Assembly (NCBI GenBank): GCA_021234155.1
Contig: JAJEKV010000060.1
Span: forward strand, 8,082,323-8,146,322
Source: Isoetes taiwanensis
Lineage: Eukaryota; Streptophyta; Lycopodiopsida; Isoetales; Isoetaceae
Direction: 5' to 3'
Length of the DNA stretch: 64,000 bases
The translations under genes were made by a program, and so were the position numbers. The number at the start of each line of letters is the position of its first letter. Position 1 is the first letter of the stretch. Positions 1 through 10,990 of the stretch are shown one piece after another. Under the pieces are notes generated by a model. The model made no database searches. It saw nothing but the letters and a program-made list of their open reading frames with translations, and had not been told where the DNA came from.

Positions 1-36
1 ACCAAAGGTCCCGAAGGCTGCATATAAGTTGTTCTT

Positions 37-689
37 CTAAAGTGTTTCCATCATTTTCCTTCTTCCTTTTTCCAGTGATCTGGCCATTGGGTCTCCAGTT
101 CTTATCATAAGCTCAGCCTTTTCCCTATTCCTAGCTACTGTTCTCACCAAGGTAGACAGTTGCTCAAACTCAGAGAATGCTCTTGAAAGAGAGAGTACAT
201 GAAAGTCTTCTGTAATTGGAACTCCAGCGGCCTCAAGGTCTGTAACAATGTTGTCATACGTTTGAAAGAAAACAGTTAGATTATCCTCTTCCTCGAATTT
301 TAATCTTCTCAGCTCCCTGTCAAGTAATTCAATTTGAGATGAATTTTTCACCTTATAGTTCTTTATCAAAAAATCCCACATCTCCTTGGGTGTTTTATTT
401 TTTATTTTTGAACATGATACTAGAACTTAGCTTACTAGCAATGATACATCTTGCCTGATGTGTTCTTTTTGTGTTCCTCCCACTTGCAACAGCATTTATC
501 AATGCCACCACTGTCTTGAGAGTTTGTTGTGCTGCTCTCACCTTCTTCAATACTTTCTCCAATCACTAGATCCCACAGTTCTTCAGCCAGCAACACATCC
601 TTCAGTCTTTCCTTCCATGCCTGAAATCCAGCTTCTCCTTGAAATATCTCAACTTCATTGAGCAAGGAAGAACCAAGTCTAATTGCCAT
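37..689 (-). pseudogene. Ty1/copia gag fragment, copy 1 (frameshifted)
   Basis: This is the N-terminal part of a copia-type Gag (UBN2-like family). It reads on the minus strand from the ATG at 689, with the same peptide as the intact copy at 17669-18328 (WDFLIKNYKVKN, RELRRLKFEEEDNLTVFF). It is broken twice: an 8-nt deletion near 500 relative to the 18130 copy, shared with the copy at 23955-24606, and an extra T in the T-run near 405. The reading frame ends with METL and a stop, before any zinc knuckle, and no protease, integrase or RT follows. Gag would normally package element RNA. This copy is a truncated remnant. The shared 8-nt deletion makes it the closest relative of the 24-kb copy. 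Confidence 0.85.
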
Positions 690-691
690 TT

Positions 692-704
692 GGCTCTGAT
701 ACCA
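692..704 (-). promoter_or_regulatory. Copia primer-binding site (tRNA-Met type), copy 1
   Basis: The minus strand reads TGGTATCAGAGCC, the classic plant retrotransposon primer-binding site complementary to the initiator tRNA-Met 3' end. It lies between the gag ATG and the LTR end, the expected order LTR-PBS-gag on the minus strand. Confidence 0.85.
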
Positions 705-705
705 A

Positions 706-762
706 TGTTAAATAATGTGAGTAACAATTTAGAAACAACAATTCTAAGTAATAGATAGGCAA
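706..762 (-). repeat. Copia LTR stub (rest deleted)
   Basis: This matches the first 57 bp of the full LTRs at 18345-18854 and 24623-25131. The match stops at ATAGATAGGCAA and jumps directly into TATCTTTTTAATTG, which lies in the spacer at about 25514. A deletion has therefore removed most of the LTR and much of the spacer in this copy. Confidence 0.8.
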
Positions 763-959
763 TATCTTTTTAATTGTTCTAGTTTGGCCATTTGCTCTCG
801 TTTTTTGTCTCTTTCTTAGCTCCATACATGAATCGTACGGTTCTTTGCTCACACATGTCTTTTTTGCTCCACGTCTCATTCGATCCTATTTAATTTTAGT
901 GCTTGTTTTGCTTTAGATACTTGTCTCTTTAATCTAATTGTTCTACATGCTCCTTTTTT
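763..959. repeat. Spacer F, truncated copy 1
   Basis: Non-coding pyrimidine-rich spacer, shared with 15441-15944, 18855-19404 and 25132-25716. It precedes element X. I see no gene in it. Confidence 0.7.
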
Positions 960-2943
960 GGGTTGCCCCTAGGGGGGCAAACCCTCGTTTATGTGGGTAT
1001 GTAGGCATATCCAGGTATATGCCGGCATATGCCTAGCATATGCTGATGACTGCTAAAAACTGGCTGCTGCCTGTAAATGGTCGGTCATCCAGCCCCATTC
1101 CTTCTCTCGCGTTGTTCCTCCGTTCCCGCTCCGCTTCTCTTCTCAAAGCAAAAAAAAACAGCAGAAGATGGCTCCATCCCCCGGCTTCTGGAGGCCCTGC
1201 TCTGCCTCGTCCTGTCTCTGCGATGGCGCTTTTGTTGGCTTCTGCCTCGGGAATAACAGAGGATGTGAAGAACATGCTTTCATGTTAGAGGGCTTTTTCA
1301 AACAGAGTCGGATGGTAAGAATAGGTTTCTGGATTGAGCTTCAAACATAGTCGGATGTTTCTGCTAGTTTTTAAGTTTTTATCTGCGTCTTCAAACAGGG
1401 TCCAATGGTTCCGCTTCTTCAAACAAGGTATCATCCTTATCACACAGGTGAGCTTGATGCAGATTTGTATACTTAGAGGCGGTTTTAGCACCAGCTTCCG
1501 TCAAATGCAATGTTCATAGGATACCTTTACCTTTCACATGCAAAAGATCTTGCATTTTCTTCAGCACTTGAGCACGCTTCCGAGAACCATATTCTGCAAA
1601 GTGAAGATGTTTACCAAAAGATTTTAAATACTCAGTTTCGAGCAAAACAATTGGCAGGTTGCCTCCATGTGAACAAAAGATCAGCTCAATAAGCTGCAGC
1701 TTCAATCATTCAATATCACCAGGCTAGGCCACCATTCGGTCCATATTTCCTCCTGGTTCATCTATCTGATAGTCTGTAGTTCTAGGAGTTCAGACAGCTT
1801 TCTTTTTAGAGGTAACCTATATTTGTTCAGTTTTTTGAAGTCCATTGATTCTTCCCTGGTGGCTATGATACGAAGGGGGTTTTCTGAGTGTATGCATTCG
1901 GGGTTGCTGCCATTTATGGATCCATGCTTGCTTGGTGTGCCTGGGTTTCATTTTTCTTGATCTTGGATTATACCGGCAACTGGGTAAACAATATGTTCAG
2001 GCTTTTGCCGCCTCTAGAAGGCTATGATTCTCCTAGATCCTGTTGAAATGCAAGATGCAGGGGAATGTCTTGGGTCAGGGCAGTATTATCATTTTCTGCT
2101 AGTGCTTTTGACTGGACGTTCATTTGGCAAGTATGTCATTAGTGCTTGTTTTGAAGGCATGCAACGATTGATTTTCATAGATGCTATTAAAAACTCAGTG
2201 TCTTCTTGTGGAGCAGTGGTATCTGCGGTCCTTAATAAAAAAGCTTGGTGTTCAGTCAGATTCGTGCAGTTACTTATGCCAAATATGCTGTAGTTGGATA
2301 TATTATGTAACATCCTGGAGTTCCGGGTATGCCTTGTGAATCACACAAAAGGTTTTGCAAAATTACACGTACCTTTGTCTTCGGCCTGGTATCTTTGTCT
2401 TCCGCTTGGTAGGGAAAACTAGACAAAGGTTCATACTGAGCAGACAAGACTCAAAAGTGCATGTTAAATTTGGGAAGGTAAGCCTTGCCTTGTTGGAAGA
2501 GAATATAACCTTCTGCATGTTTTTTATTGATTATTTAACACAAGTTGGCAAGTTAGCTTTGGAGAAGAAACCCTTCACCAGAATCTTGCTGCCATCAATG
2601 AGAGTTCATCTTAAAGACATGAACATTTGTGATGTGAGGTTATCTCTACCATTAATATTAGAATGTGCATCATGGGCCTCAAGAGCTTGGTATCTTGTGT
2701 TACATTTCATTCAATAATATCATAAAGTTGATAATATTGTCTCTTTGTCTACAATTAAGAATATATGTTCATAAGATAGACACAATATGAAAATGCTGCA
2801 CTGACATAAGTTATTGCAATTACAAAGCAAAAAAAAACAATAGACCTTTCTCAAAACAATAGACCTTGAAACCACATTGACATGTTTGGATAACATCTGG
2901 GTATAACAATCTGAAAGGAGAAATACCAAGAGTAGGTTCTTAC

Positions 2944-3058
2944 CAGTTGCTCATGCAGTTGGTCTTTAAGTAGACATGAAGGTTTGTCTGGCACAACAAC
3001 AATTCTGAAGCTAGGGCCATTAATGGTCAAGTTGGTTTTATGGCAAGGCACATTGCCT
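2944..3058 (-). pseudogene. Exon-like fragment in element X, destroyed by LINE insertion
   Basis: This is the copy-1 counterpart of the intact exon at 27688-27800 on the minus strand. The LINE inserted at 3060 removes its splice acceptor, so this copy cannot be spliced. The peptide (for example GPSFRIVVVPDKPSCLLKDQ) is open but I do not recognise its family. Confidence 0.45.
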
Positions 3059-3059
3059 A

Positions 3060-4302
3060 CCAGGGGCAGGTAGTGGAGGTGGCTCAGTCTTATAAGTATT
3101 TGGGCATTGAGTTTTCTACTACCACACACTGGGATGCATCCATCAGGTTACGGGTCACTGCAGGCTGGAAAGCCCCAGTATGCAATGCAAAACAACAAAT
3201 CACAAGGCAGAGTCAGTATGCATGGGGTCACCAGGCACACTTGTTCAGGGCCTTGGTTGAACCGGTCCTCCTCTATGGGGCAGAAGTGTGGGGGCCAGTG
3301 ATATCCCTCACCACTTGGAACGATCTAGAGCAGGTACAGAAGGCCTTCTTGGCCCGGGCACTGGGAGTGAAATCCACGGTCCCATATCAGATCTTGCTCC
3401 ATGAGACAGGCTTCCTTCCATTCTGAGAGAGCTGCTACTGAACGTCACATTATTTACTTCCGGAAGGTGGTGGCTATGGATGAAGCCCGGCTGCCCAACC
3501 TTGCTTTGGCGGTGGCGATGGGCCCGCAAATGACTCAAAGCCCGCCGGAAAGACAAGCAAGCCCGGTGGTTCTCGCTATGGAATGTGCGAGGCACACGAT
3601 GTGGACCAGTGCATACACCGGAAGGAACGCCTTGCCTTTGAAGGCGATGCTTGGATGCTTGCTTCATGGCCAAGCTTTGGGATCGCAGGGCCTTGTCACA
3701 TGTCAAGGTGGCAAATTATCGACAAAGCGAGTTAATCCCATGCTCACGAGGGGCCCACACCACTACTGTGCACCCATCTACCCATGAAAAAGCGGGGGTG
3801 ATTGCTTCCATTCAAGACAGTGCACACCACCTCCGCATTGAGACGGGGAGATGGATTCGGGCCGCGTGAGGAGGACGAGTCCATCAATGTTGTCAACGCG
3901 CCATTGAGGATGAAAGTCACGCCCTCGTGGCTTTGTCCGTGCTGCGAGCATATCCGGGCTCGGTATGCTCGGTTAGTTGTGCCCCATCAGGCCTTGCATG
4001 AGCTACTGAGCACGGCCTCTGTAGGCTTGTTGGGATCGTACCTCCGGGAGGTAATGGATACGCGGACTTAGTTATGCCCCCCTGTCCGACATTAACCTCA
4101 GCTGTACTTGTGATTATGTATATAACTGTGCAGTATGTCAGCATCCTTATTGCTACTAAGGTTTTTCCCCCGAAAACCCTTCGGGGCGGGGGTTTTTTAA
4201 TCCTGGTAGTAATACGCCTGCTGCTCTCTCTTTGTACTTGGGTCCCATAGGCCAGTTGGTCTCCGTGGACGATAAAATCATATTCTATTCTATTCTATTC
4301 TA
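3060..4302 (+). mobile_element. 5'-truncated LINE (family B) with C-terminal RT region
   Basis: This segment is missing from the otherwise matching sequence at 21494 and 27800 (TTGCCTATAAATAC), so it is an insertion of about 1.24 kb. It encodes the C-terminal part of a LINE ORF2: SYKYLGIEFSTTTHWD, then PVLLYGAEVWGP, then LEQVQKAFLARALGVKS. After a frameshift comes a degenerate IEDESHAL segment near 3908. The 3' UTR has a strong hairpin (about 4160-4205) and the element ends in a (TATTC)n tail at 4281-4302. The flanking duplication is at most 2-3 bp (CTA or TA). It is 5' truncated and non-functional. Confidence 0.85.
4160..4205 (+). other. LINE-B 3' UTR hairpin
   Basis: A palindromic segment (GGTTTTTCCCCCGAAAACCC, then a complementary arm ending in GGGGGTTTTTTAATCC) lies about 100 bp before the LINE tail. 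The same structure occurs inverted at about 50779-50835. A weaker, partial match occurs in the minus-strand LINE near 56660-56695. Such stem-loops often serve as the RT recognition site of LINEs; that role here is inference. Confidence 0.55.
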
Positions 4303-4842
4303 TAAATACAAAATCCTTTTGTATGAGGAAATGCAGTCGGGTGTCTAAGGTACTTATCAGTTCTCATGTCACAGATTGGGAATATAAATATGAGCCTTTA
4401 TTTCCACCTAGAAGTTACTATAAAAAATATTTTTTGTAACTTAGATGTGTGATTTACTTGCAAGATATCCAGACCAAGTAACATAGCGTTGTGTTGTTTG
4501 AGCTCTTTGAACAAGCAACCCAAAAGTTACTATAAAATTATTTTTTGGTAAATTAAATGTAATTTATTTGTAAGATATCCAGACTAAGGTAACATAGCAT
4601 TGTTTGAGAGTGGAACCTTTGAACAAGGTACGCGTTGTTTACAAAAGAAAGTACAATTTGGAAGCATTTAAGGAACATTTTCCTTTCTCTTTGGTGAATT
4701 GAAATAGCGAATTAAATGAATTCAAGAGCTATATGAATTCAAGAGCAAGATACTCATATGTGAAAACATGAGTTCACGGTTTGATTTAGCTACTTCACCC
4801 CGAAGAAGCTAGAGGGCAACCCTCCGTGCGAAACACCTTGTT

Positions 4843-6414
4843 CTTTTTTGTTCTTTATTCCATTTTCTTTGTTTGGTTTTTAAATGTTCATTGATTCTAT
4901 TGTCATCTTTCCAAAGTGTTTCCTTCATTTCCTTCTTCTGTCTTCTTTTCCTATCGAGATATATTTTAATGTTGGCTCCTTTTTATCTTATGTTGATATT
5001 ATCATTACATCAATAGCTTCATTTTTCTCCCTTGGTTCCCTTGACTTGTTGCTCATTTTTCTATTTGCTATCTAGGTCGGTTTGATGTCATGGTATTTTT
5101 TGTTGACGTAGTATTAGTGGGTGCATTAATTCTGTTAGATTTGTGCTTTATTATTGTTGTTGTTTTGGTTTGCCATATCGTGGATTTGTTGTTTTTATCC
5201 CAACAATTCCTTTCCAATATTTTATTGCATTGTTCTATGGTTCGCTTTATGTATTTCGTTATTCAATACTCTGCTATAGTTCCTTTCCCATCTTTCACCG
5301 CATTGTTCCATTTGTTCAGTTTATGCACTTCATGGTTCCGATACTCTGGCATTCTTCACTTCCCTGTTTTGCCTCATTTCCATTATTCTGTTACCTTTAT
5401 TGTCTCATTACTCCTTTGTCACTTTTGCACTCTGTTGTTTTTTATTTTCTAGCATTCCTTACTTGCTCCTCTTTCCTCGTTCTTCTTCTTGTTCCATGTT
5501 CCTCATCAGCTTCTTATTGGTGCATTTTGTTCATTTTGCATTGATCCTGGTCGACTCAATTCTTCTTTTGGTGGCTTCATTTCATATATTCATCTCCTTA
5601 CCTTTATCTATGCATTACGTTTCAAGTTTTGTTGCATTGACTCTTATAGACTCGTTTTTTCCTTTGACGGTTTTTAAGCTTAACACAACCTTTCTTCAGG
5701 ATCCAGAGTTCACAAACCGGGTGTAAGCTCATTTGGCGTGAGATATTCAGTCGGGGCGAAGGGAATGAGTGCAATGGGGTAAAAAACAGGTTTTTGCGAA
5801 AGAATGGGGAGGCAAAAGGCTTTGGCTCGGCCGAAGCTTGATGCCTTATATGCGGGCCGAGTCTCTTAGAGGGCGGGTCTCTGATGGCTTGCATGAGCAA
5901 GCAGTGCTTCGTCCGATCGAGGTTGAGGAGGAGGCCAAGGTGTCACAGGCCAGGGTCAAAGCGGGTTTGACGTGGTTGAAGCAGTCGGACACTTGCTCTC
6001 AAGCCTTTTTCCGAGCAGCCCGCCGAAAAGTATGCGCAAACCATGGCGGACATAGTTACACCCCAGGGAGTGTTGTTGCAGCAACCAGATGCTATCAAGG
6101 CCTTCGTAGCAGCGCACTATGAAACATTTTTCAAGGAGAGCCCGCTTTCCTCACAGAGTGTTTTTCAAGAGCTGGTGCTGGCCAAGGTTTCGCCAAGAAT
6201 CTCAGGGCTTCTACATTTCATGTTTGTTTGGTTTCTTGTTTATTCAAATTTGACATGTTGACCCCATAATCGTTTTATCATAATCCTTCAATCCTGCTGC
6301 CTTTTGTCTATCAGTTTGACCTCGGCTGCTTTTGCGTCCATTCAAGTCCTCCTATTCCATTTGTTCTATTGCTCCATCTTATTTGACACGTCTCATTGAC
6401 TCTATCCATCCATC
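4843..6414. repeat. Pyrimidine-rich unit B, copy 1
   Basis: A T/C-rich, A-poor stretch repeated at 15945-16945, 22052-23055 and 31254-32815. All three plus-strand frames stay open over hundreds of bases because TAA, TAG and TGA are rare in such composition. The hydrophobic Phe/Leu/Ser 'proteins' are therefore compositional and not genes. Indels between copies are not multiples of three. I recognise no element family. Confidence 0.75.
5667..6205 (+). pseudogene. Internal LINE ORF2 fragment (family A)
   Basis: An insertion within unit B that is absent from the copies at about 16737 and 22846 and present at 32074-32607. Translated pieces such as EVEEEAKVSQARVKAGLTWL and ETFFKESPLSSQSVFQEL match the linker between endonuclease and RT in the LINE at 58831-60936 (QVHHARVKAGMQWFKERE). 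It lacks both LINE ends and any tail, which is unlike ordinary target-primed insertion. It may be a captured or repaired-in fragment. This copy has many small differences from the 32074 copy, clustered at CAG/CTG. Confidence 0.7.
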
Positions 6415-7679
6415 GCGTTCTGATATCATTGGAGGTTTTGACATGCTATGGGCTCCGTTCACATTGCAGCTTTTGGATCGGTTAGTTATCCATTGCTTTT
6501 AATGTTCTTTGATTGGTTTTTGAGTTTTTCAATTATACTCCATCAGATCTTCTGATCCATTCTTGCTGTATCCTGTATTTTTCCCCTTCATTGTTTTTTT
6601 CCCCTTAATCGGGTCAAAGTTTTCCCTTATCGTTGTTCCCCCTTGATCCATAGCTGAATCTGGTTTCCCGCCAATCAAGTTGTGTTGTTTGTCCTATTTT
6701 CTATCCTCTTGTTTTTGGCATTGTGGGCTTCTGCCATCTTCCTTTGTAACTTCGATTGCCCTGGTTTGTGTGTCGCTTGCCAATTTTTGCTTCATTTTTT
6801 CTTCTCGATTGGGATTGCTTAGCTTCTGTGCACAAAAAATCCCACCACATAATCAGTAGGAGTTTGCATATCCATCTGTTGACAATTCATAAAATATGCA
6901 TCGCACTTTCCTCAAGGGTAAGAAAGCCAAGTACATCGTGGAGCATTAGAGGAAAATCTCCTATCTCTTGGGCCATCATACCAGAACCTTCTAGCTAAGG
7001 GTGCTCAAAAAGCCTACACAACCTATAGGGAACATCACTTTTGAGCAATACATACAATAGTTGCAGCAGCTCTCAGGAGGCTCAAGCAGCAATACCTTCG
7101 CATATAGGTCCGGCGCTGGAAATCAGAGAGGAGGATATTATCCAAGGCCTACAATGTCTTGCCAATGGGAAGGTATCAGACTTAGACGACATGCAGACAT
7201 AATTGCTCAACCGCCTAATCATGTGTCAAGGGCCTTGACTGGCTTAGGATAGGAGACTTGTTCCGATTGTAGAGGGATCCATGGTATGCAGATCTACCAG
7301 AGATCCATAGCAAGCTAGGCCTAATACTTTGCCACTACGAGAGGTCAAGGTAGAAGATAGGGCGTCCCCATCCAAGGATTGTACCGTGGCATTACCGCTC
7401 ATGAAAGCACATGACCCACACACCATAATGTAATCAATGTCTATCCTTCTTGATGCAACATGAAACAATGGTGAAAAAGTGACGCGAAGATGCAATTATT
7501 ATATTTTTGATATTGATGCCTAGATTATCTTATAGTCTATTTTATTGAACTAGCTGCCAAAGACCGTCTATGCCTTTGGCATAACCGATTGCACATCTTG
7601 CAAAAGTGTGTTTGCGGTTGACACTTGTTTCTAATACATTCTAGAAGAAAATTCACAGCATGTCAATAAATAAAAGTGT
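6415..7679. repeat. Unit B' with a degenerate LINE-like remnant
   Basis: Non-coding sequence shared only with 32816-34083. Within it, about 7120-7215 on plus reads REEDIIQGLQCLANGKVSDL followed by DDMQT and a stop. This resembles the 'L..L..GK..D.DG' segment just upstream of LINE RT motifs. It is too short and stop-ridden for a firm call. The remainder shows nothing recognisable. Confidence 0.4.
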
Positions 7680-8139
7680 CATAATCTTTTAAACTCAAAT
7701 CAGGAGTGTTAAAAAAAGAAGAAGAGAATTTAAGTGCTTAAAACAACGTGGAATGCGCTCAAATGCAGCTAAGCTTTTCTATACGATAACCTCTCTTTGC
7801 AACTAACCACATACTATTTTTAATTGTAGCAAGCTATATTACAGGTACAGGGGGTGTAGAACTATACCCAGAAGCAATCAATACATCTCGGATCATAGCT
7901 CCCTAGAGTGTCTTGGGCGCACTAGAAAGATGACTTTCAGAAGATGGCCAAGCTCCTTACATGCCTCGGAATAGTCATTCCTGCGAAATAGGTTCATTAA
8001 CAAACGAATGGCTTGCCTGTTCCTTATAGTTCTTCCTAGCTCAAGGCCTGTTAGCTTCCTCAATTTTGGGAATGCCTATCTTTTCCCAAAATTCATATAA
8101 CGATTCAGTCTTGAAGAAGGGGACAAACACCTCTAAGAG

Positions 8140-8200
8140 CCCATTACCTCAGATAAAGGGGCAAGCCCAGAGGGCGAGCCCGTTTATCTGAGGTAATGGG
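8140..8200. repeat. Perfect 18-bp inverted repeat (hairpin)
   Basis: The arms CCCATTACCTCAGATAAA and its complement occupy 8140-8157 and 8183-8200. The loop contains GGGCGAGCCCG, which recurs inverted in the hairpin at 9741-9831. Conserved at 45681-45741. Confidence 0.8.
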
Positions 8201-8269
8201 CGCAATGTGTTTATCCCCTTTAACCCGGCGAACGCCTTCATCCATAGCTAGGATCTGAGCTTCCATAGC

Positions 8270-8810
8270 TCAGTTATCACAGCTTCGCAGGGCCATAGAT
8301 CGGTTATCAGAAGTCCAAAGCTCGATAATCAAGTCCTAGCATAGATTATCAGCATCCGTGGTTGAATCCAGGGCAAAAAAAATCCCTCCGAAGCTGAATG
8401 GAGAGAAAAGTTGTAACGCCGCTGCTCCTTTCCCCCGTTTCCACTTGCCTGTTATGCCCTATCATAGGGCAGCAATCAACGGCCAGGGATGCGTTGATCT
8501 AAAAGCGTGCCGGTTAAGAGGAGGATAACCCTCCTCTTGAGATGATTACGATAGATAACCCTAGAGGCCGGCATGGCAAATAACCCTTGAGGTCGGAAGG
8601 CCGAGAGGGTTATCTGCCATAATGATCGAGAGGGGAGGGTTGGCCTCCTTTAACCGGCAGTTCCTCGGAGATTTTAATCCTGGCCATTAGATGTAGTTCA
8701 ATTATTAGGCATAATGTGACATTTTCAGCCTGTTTATCATGATAAATGTGTCGCAGCCCTTAATCTGCAAACTGCTTATCATGATAAACAAATTTGTCAT
8801 CTGACGTATT
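8270..8810. repeat. Cluster of GATAA-core motifs and short palindromes
   Basis: Repeated TTATCA, GATAATC, GATTATC and GATAAC words occur at 8270-8350. Next come AGGAGGATAACCCTCCTCTT, a GATAACCCTAGAGGCC to GGCCGAGAGGGTTATC stem (8553-8610), and TTTATCATGATAAA palindromes near 8735 and 8775. The same array is present at 45810-46345. It resembles the subterminal binding-site arrays of DNA transposons; this is inference. Confidence 0.6.
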
Positions 8811-9740
8811 CGATTCACAAACAAATTGCAATTTCAATTCCTTGTCTTTGCTTTGTTACGGACCATGAGATCGCAGCCTCACGATAGAGTTGCTAATTCC
8901 TATACAACAAAGACCGAAAGATCATTGATGATCCAAAATGCGGCGAAACATAGGAAAAAACTTTTATGCGTAAACTCTACTTCTAGAATGCAAGAAAGAA
9001 ATGTTTGCGGACATCCACATAAATCGATTCATCTCAACAATGTCCACGCGAAACCAAGTTCAACTCTAATCAATCACGATTTTGCCCAAATATATCGAGC
9101 TTAGAGAAGAAGTCGCTTTATGGTACGATTGCTATTGCACATTTCTGTAGCGTAATTCAAGTAAGGAGATCAAATGGGCTAAAGGTCTATTCAAGAAAGC
9201 ACAAGAGTCGGGCTATGGTGCAATAGAACAAAAGCTTTTCTTTAGCCGAATGGAGCATGCCCCTTTTCCCCTCAGCTAGCCTCTATTGTTTTCTCCAACT
9301 CCTTCATGGGAAGATCCCCCATAATAGCATTATTTTCCCCGTTAAAAGCAAAATGATTCAATAATGAGAACATGCTTAGAAAGACTCGAGGAAAGGCATA
9401 ATGCATCGAGGGGCTTCAATGCACGACCATAAGCAAGCAAAGATCACTAAATGTAAAATCATACAAAACGCAAAGATTGAATCATGAATCCAACAAGAAT
9501 CATGCGATCAAGTATGCAAGCACATAAAAAAACACTAGCAAATGCATGTTCCTCCATGAATCTCCCTCCATCGCCATCAGATCTTCTCAGGCGCCAATTT
9601 TTCCAGTCGTGCTCTCCACAAAGTAAGCTAATCTCCGCAGAGTAAACTTATCTGAATCTGATCCGTAGCCCCTTTGCCCAGCACACAAATTCTTTATCCA
9701 AAGGTTAAAGTGCAAAATCTCCTCGAAACTGCCAGTTAAA

Positions 9741-9831
9741 GGGGTTAAACCCCTTGCTCGGCCATTATGGCAAATAAACGGGCTCGCCCAATTATTTTTG
9801 CCATAATGGCCTCGCAAGGGGGTTTAACCCC
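9741..9831. repeat. Long imperfect hairpin
   Basis: Arms of about 35 bp (GGGGTTAAACCCCTTGC, then GGCCATTATGGCAAA) pair with their complements ending at 9831. The loop carries AAACGGGCTCGCCC, the inverse of the motif at 8172-8185. Copy 2 is at 47288-47377. Confidence 0.75.
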
Positions 9832-9849
9832 TTCTTAAACATCTGGTGG

Positions 9850-9990
9850 AGGCGATTATCACCATGGATCTGATAATCTCCTCAATCTCAGCGGTGGCCT
9901 TGATAATCACTCAGGAGCGATGGATTATCAGAAATAACCTTCCCTGCCAAGATGCCGATTTAACGGTGGAGATTGATGCGATCAGATAAT
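9850..9990. repeat. Second cluster of GATAATC/GATTATC motifs
   Basis: Six or so GATTATC or GATAATC words lie within 140 bp, mirroring the cluster at 8270-8350. The two clusters and two hairpins bracket a 1.8-kb core, as in a non-autonomous DNA element. No target duplication is visible because both copies carry it. Confidence 0.5.
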
Positions 9991-10831
9991 CGCACGAGGG
10001 CCATTCACAAACATGAGAAAATGCAGACTAACTAATCTGACCATAGTACAAAAATTTCCCGAACTGGGAAAAAAATAGAAGCGTTTGATACGTTTGATAA
10101 AAAAAATACATAATGGTCATTCAAAAAGGAACCCGTCAGACTGCCTGCTGACCTTCAGCAGTGGTGGAATGTACCACTGTGACGGTCATCGATGGCCTAC
10201 ACTTCGCAAGGAAGAGCAGAACCGGCAATCGCGCTCAAGCCAGCAGGCTCCACTTCATCGTCCGGGTTGTGAGATTTGTCTATGCATTTTCAGCATAGTT
10301 CCTAGTACGAACTATAGAACAGATCCTGTTCAAGTATAGTCGTGCTTGATTTTGCTTTGATGTTTATTATATATGCTTTTGAATGTTTGAAGAAACGACT
10401 GTGGGATATACATTTTATGCCGTTCAGATCCGTTTCTGTTGCCGGATTCCTTCTAAGTCACTCACTGATTGCGCATCTTCATAAACAAAAATCACATCTT
10501 GCAGCGAACCAAGACAGCGGCAAGACTATTCTGTAGCAAGTCGGCATCAAGTACGTTTCTTTTGAAACCCCTTTTTTTTTTTTCCCGGTTTTATGATCTG
10601 GTACTTCTCTGTGCAAAATACCTTCCTCACATGATCTGCTATTCTTCTGTCTAAAATGATGAGCAGTGCTAGATGTACCTTGATGTGTAAGAGCCTTGAT
10701 GCTTTATACCTTGATGAGTAGCAGTGCTAGTTTGTATGTCTGTCAAAACTGTGTGCCCTCGATATAATACTGCAAGGTTCTACCTTTTACTTTCCCGCTT
10801 GAATCTATATCTCCGCTTAACTGGAGATGCC

Positions 10832-10990
10832 ATGGAAAATGAGCAGATTTCTGCCTTGCCTCTTTATGAGACAGACAAAATCAATATGATAAAAAAAAAT
10901 CTGATGGGGATGATGATGATCCAAACGTATGGGACAATAATGTCACAGACGTAGCGTACCATACCATACCATACCATACCATACCATGCA
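10832..10990 (+). other. Short exon-like acidic segment
   Basis: Reads MENEQISALPLYETDKINMI. After a run of nine A the second frame continues SDGDDDDPNVWDNNVTDVAY. The composition looks protein-like, but no longer frame, splice context or family is recognisable. It could be a captured exon. Same sequence at 48397-48555. Confidence 0.2.
10957..10987. repeat. (ACCAT)n microsatellite
   Basis: About six tandem pentamers, ending in CCATGCATGC. Copy 2 is at 48521-48552. Confidence 0.9.

Larger units (their letters stand above)
960..4842. mobile_element. Element X, copy 1 (interrupted by a LINE)
   Basis: A 2.6-kb unit, longer here because it contains the LINE at 3060-4302, repeated at 19405-22051 and 25717-28296. 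It starts with a short palindrome (GGGTTGCCCCTAGGGGGGCA) and ends with AGAGGGCAACCCTCCGTGCG plus a small hairpin (GTGCGAAGCAC in other copies). At 15936-15956 the same flanks occur without it, so X is an insertion. It contains no long ORF. It does carry exon-like pieces with consensus splice sites: donors near 1317 and 2476 on plus, and a complete exon on minus near 2944-3058. That suggests captured host gene fragments. The mechanism is unresolved; there is no clear terminal inverted repeat. Confidence 0.6.

Noticed and set aside
2024-2717. Conserved frames in element X (MILLDPVEMQDAGECLGSG and the next frame) as a gene
   Set aside because: They are similar in three copies only because the copies are recent duplicates. 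Frame lengths differ through indels and no family matches. Kept only as possible captured exon pieces.
960-4842. Element X as a Helitron
   Set aside because: A hairpin near the right end and gene pieces fit, but the ends are not 5'-TC and CTRR-3', and insertion is not between A and T.
4884-5726. Long hydrophobic Phe/Leu/Ser-rich frames (also 15238-15693, 16193-16799, 17099-17614, 22299-22820, 31497-32289) as membrane proteins
   Set aside because: All plus-strand frames are open because the DNA is pyrimidine-rich. Indels between copies break frames freely and there are no starts, splice sites or known motifs.
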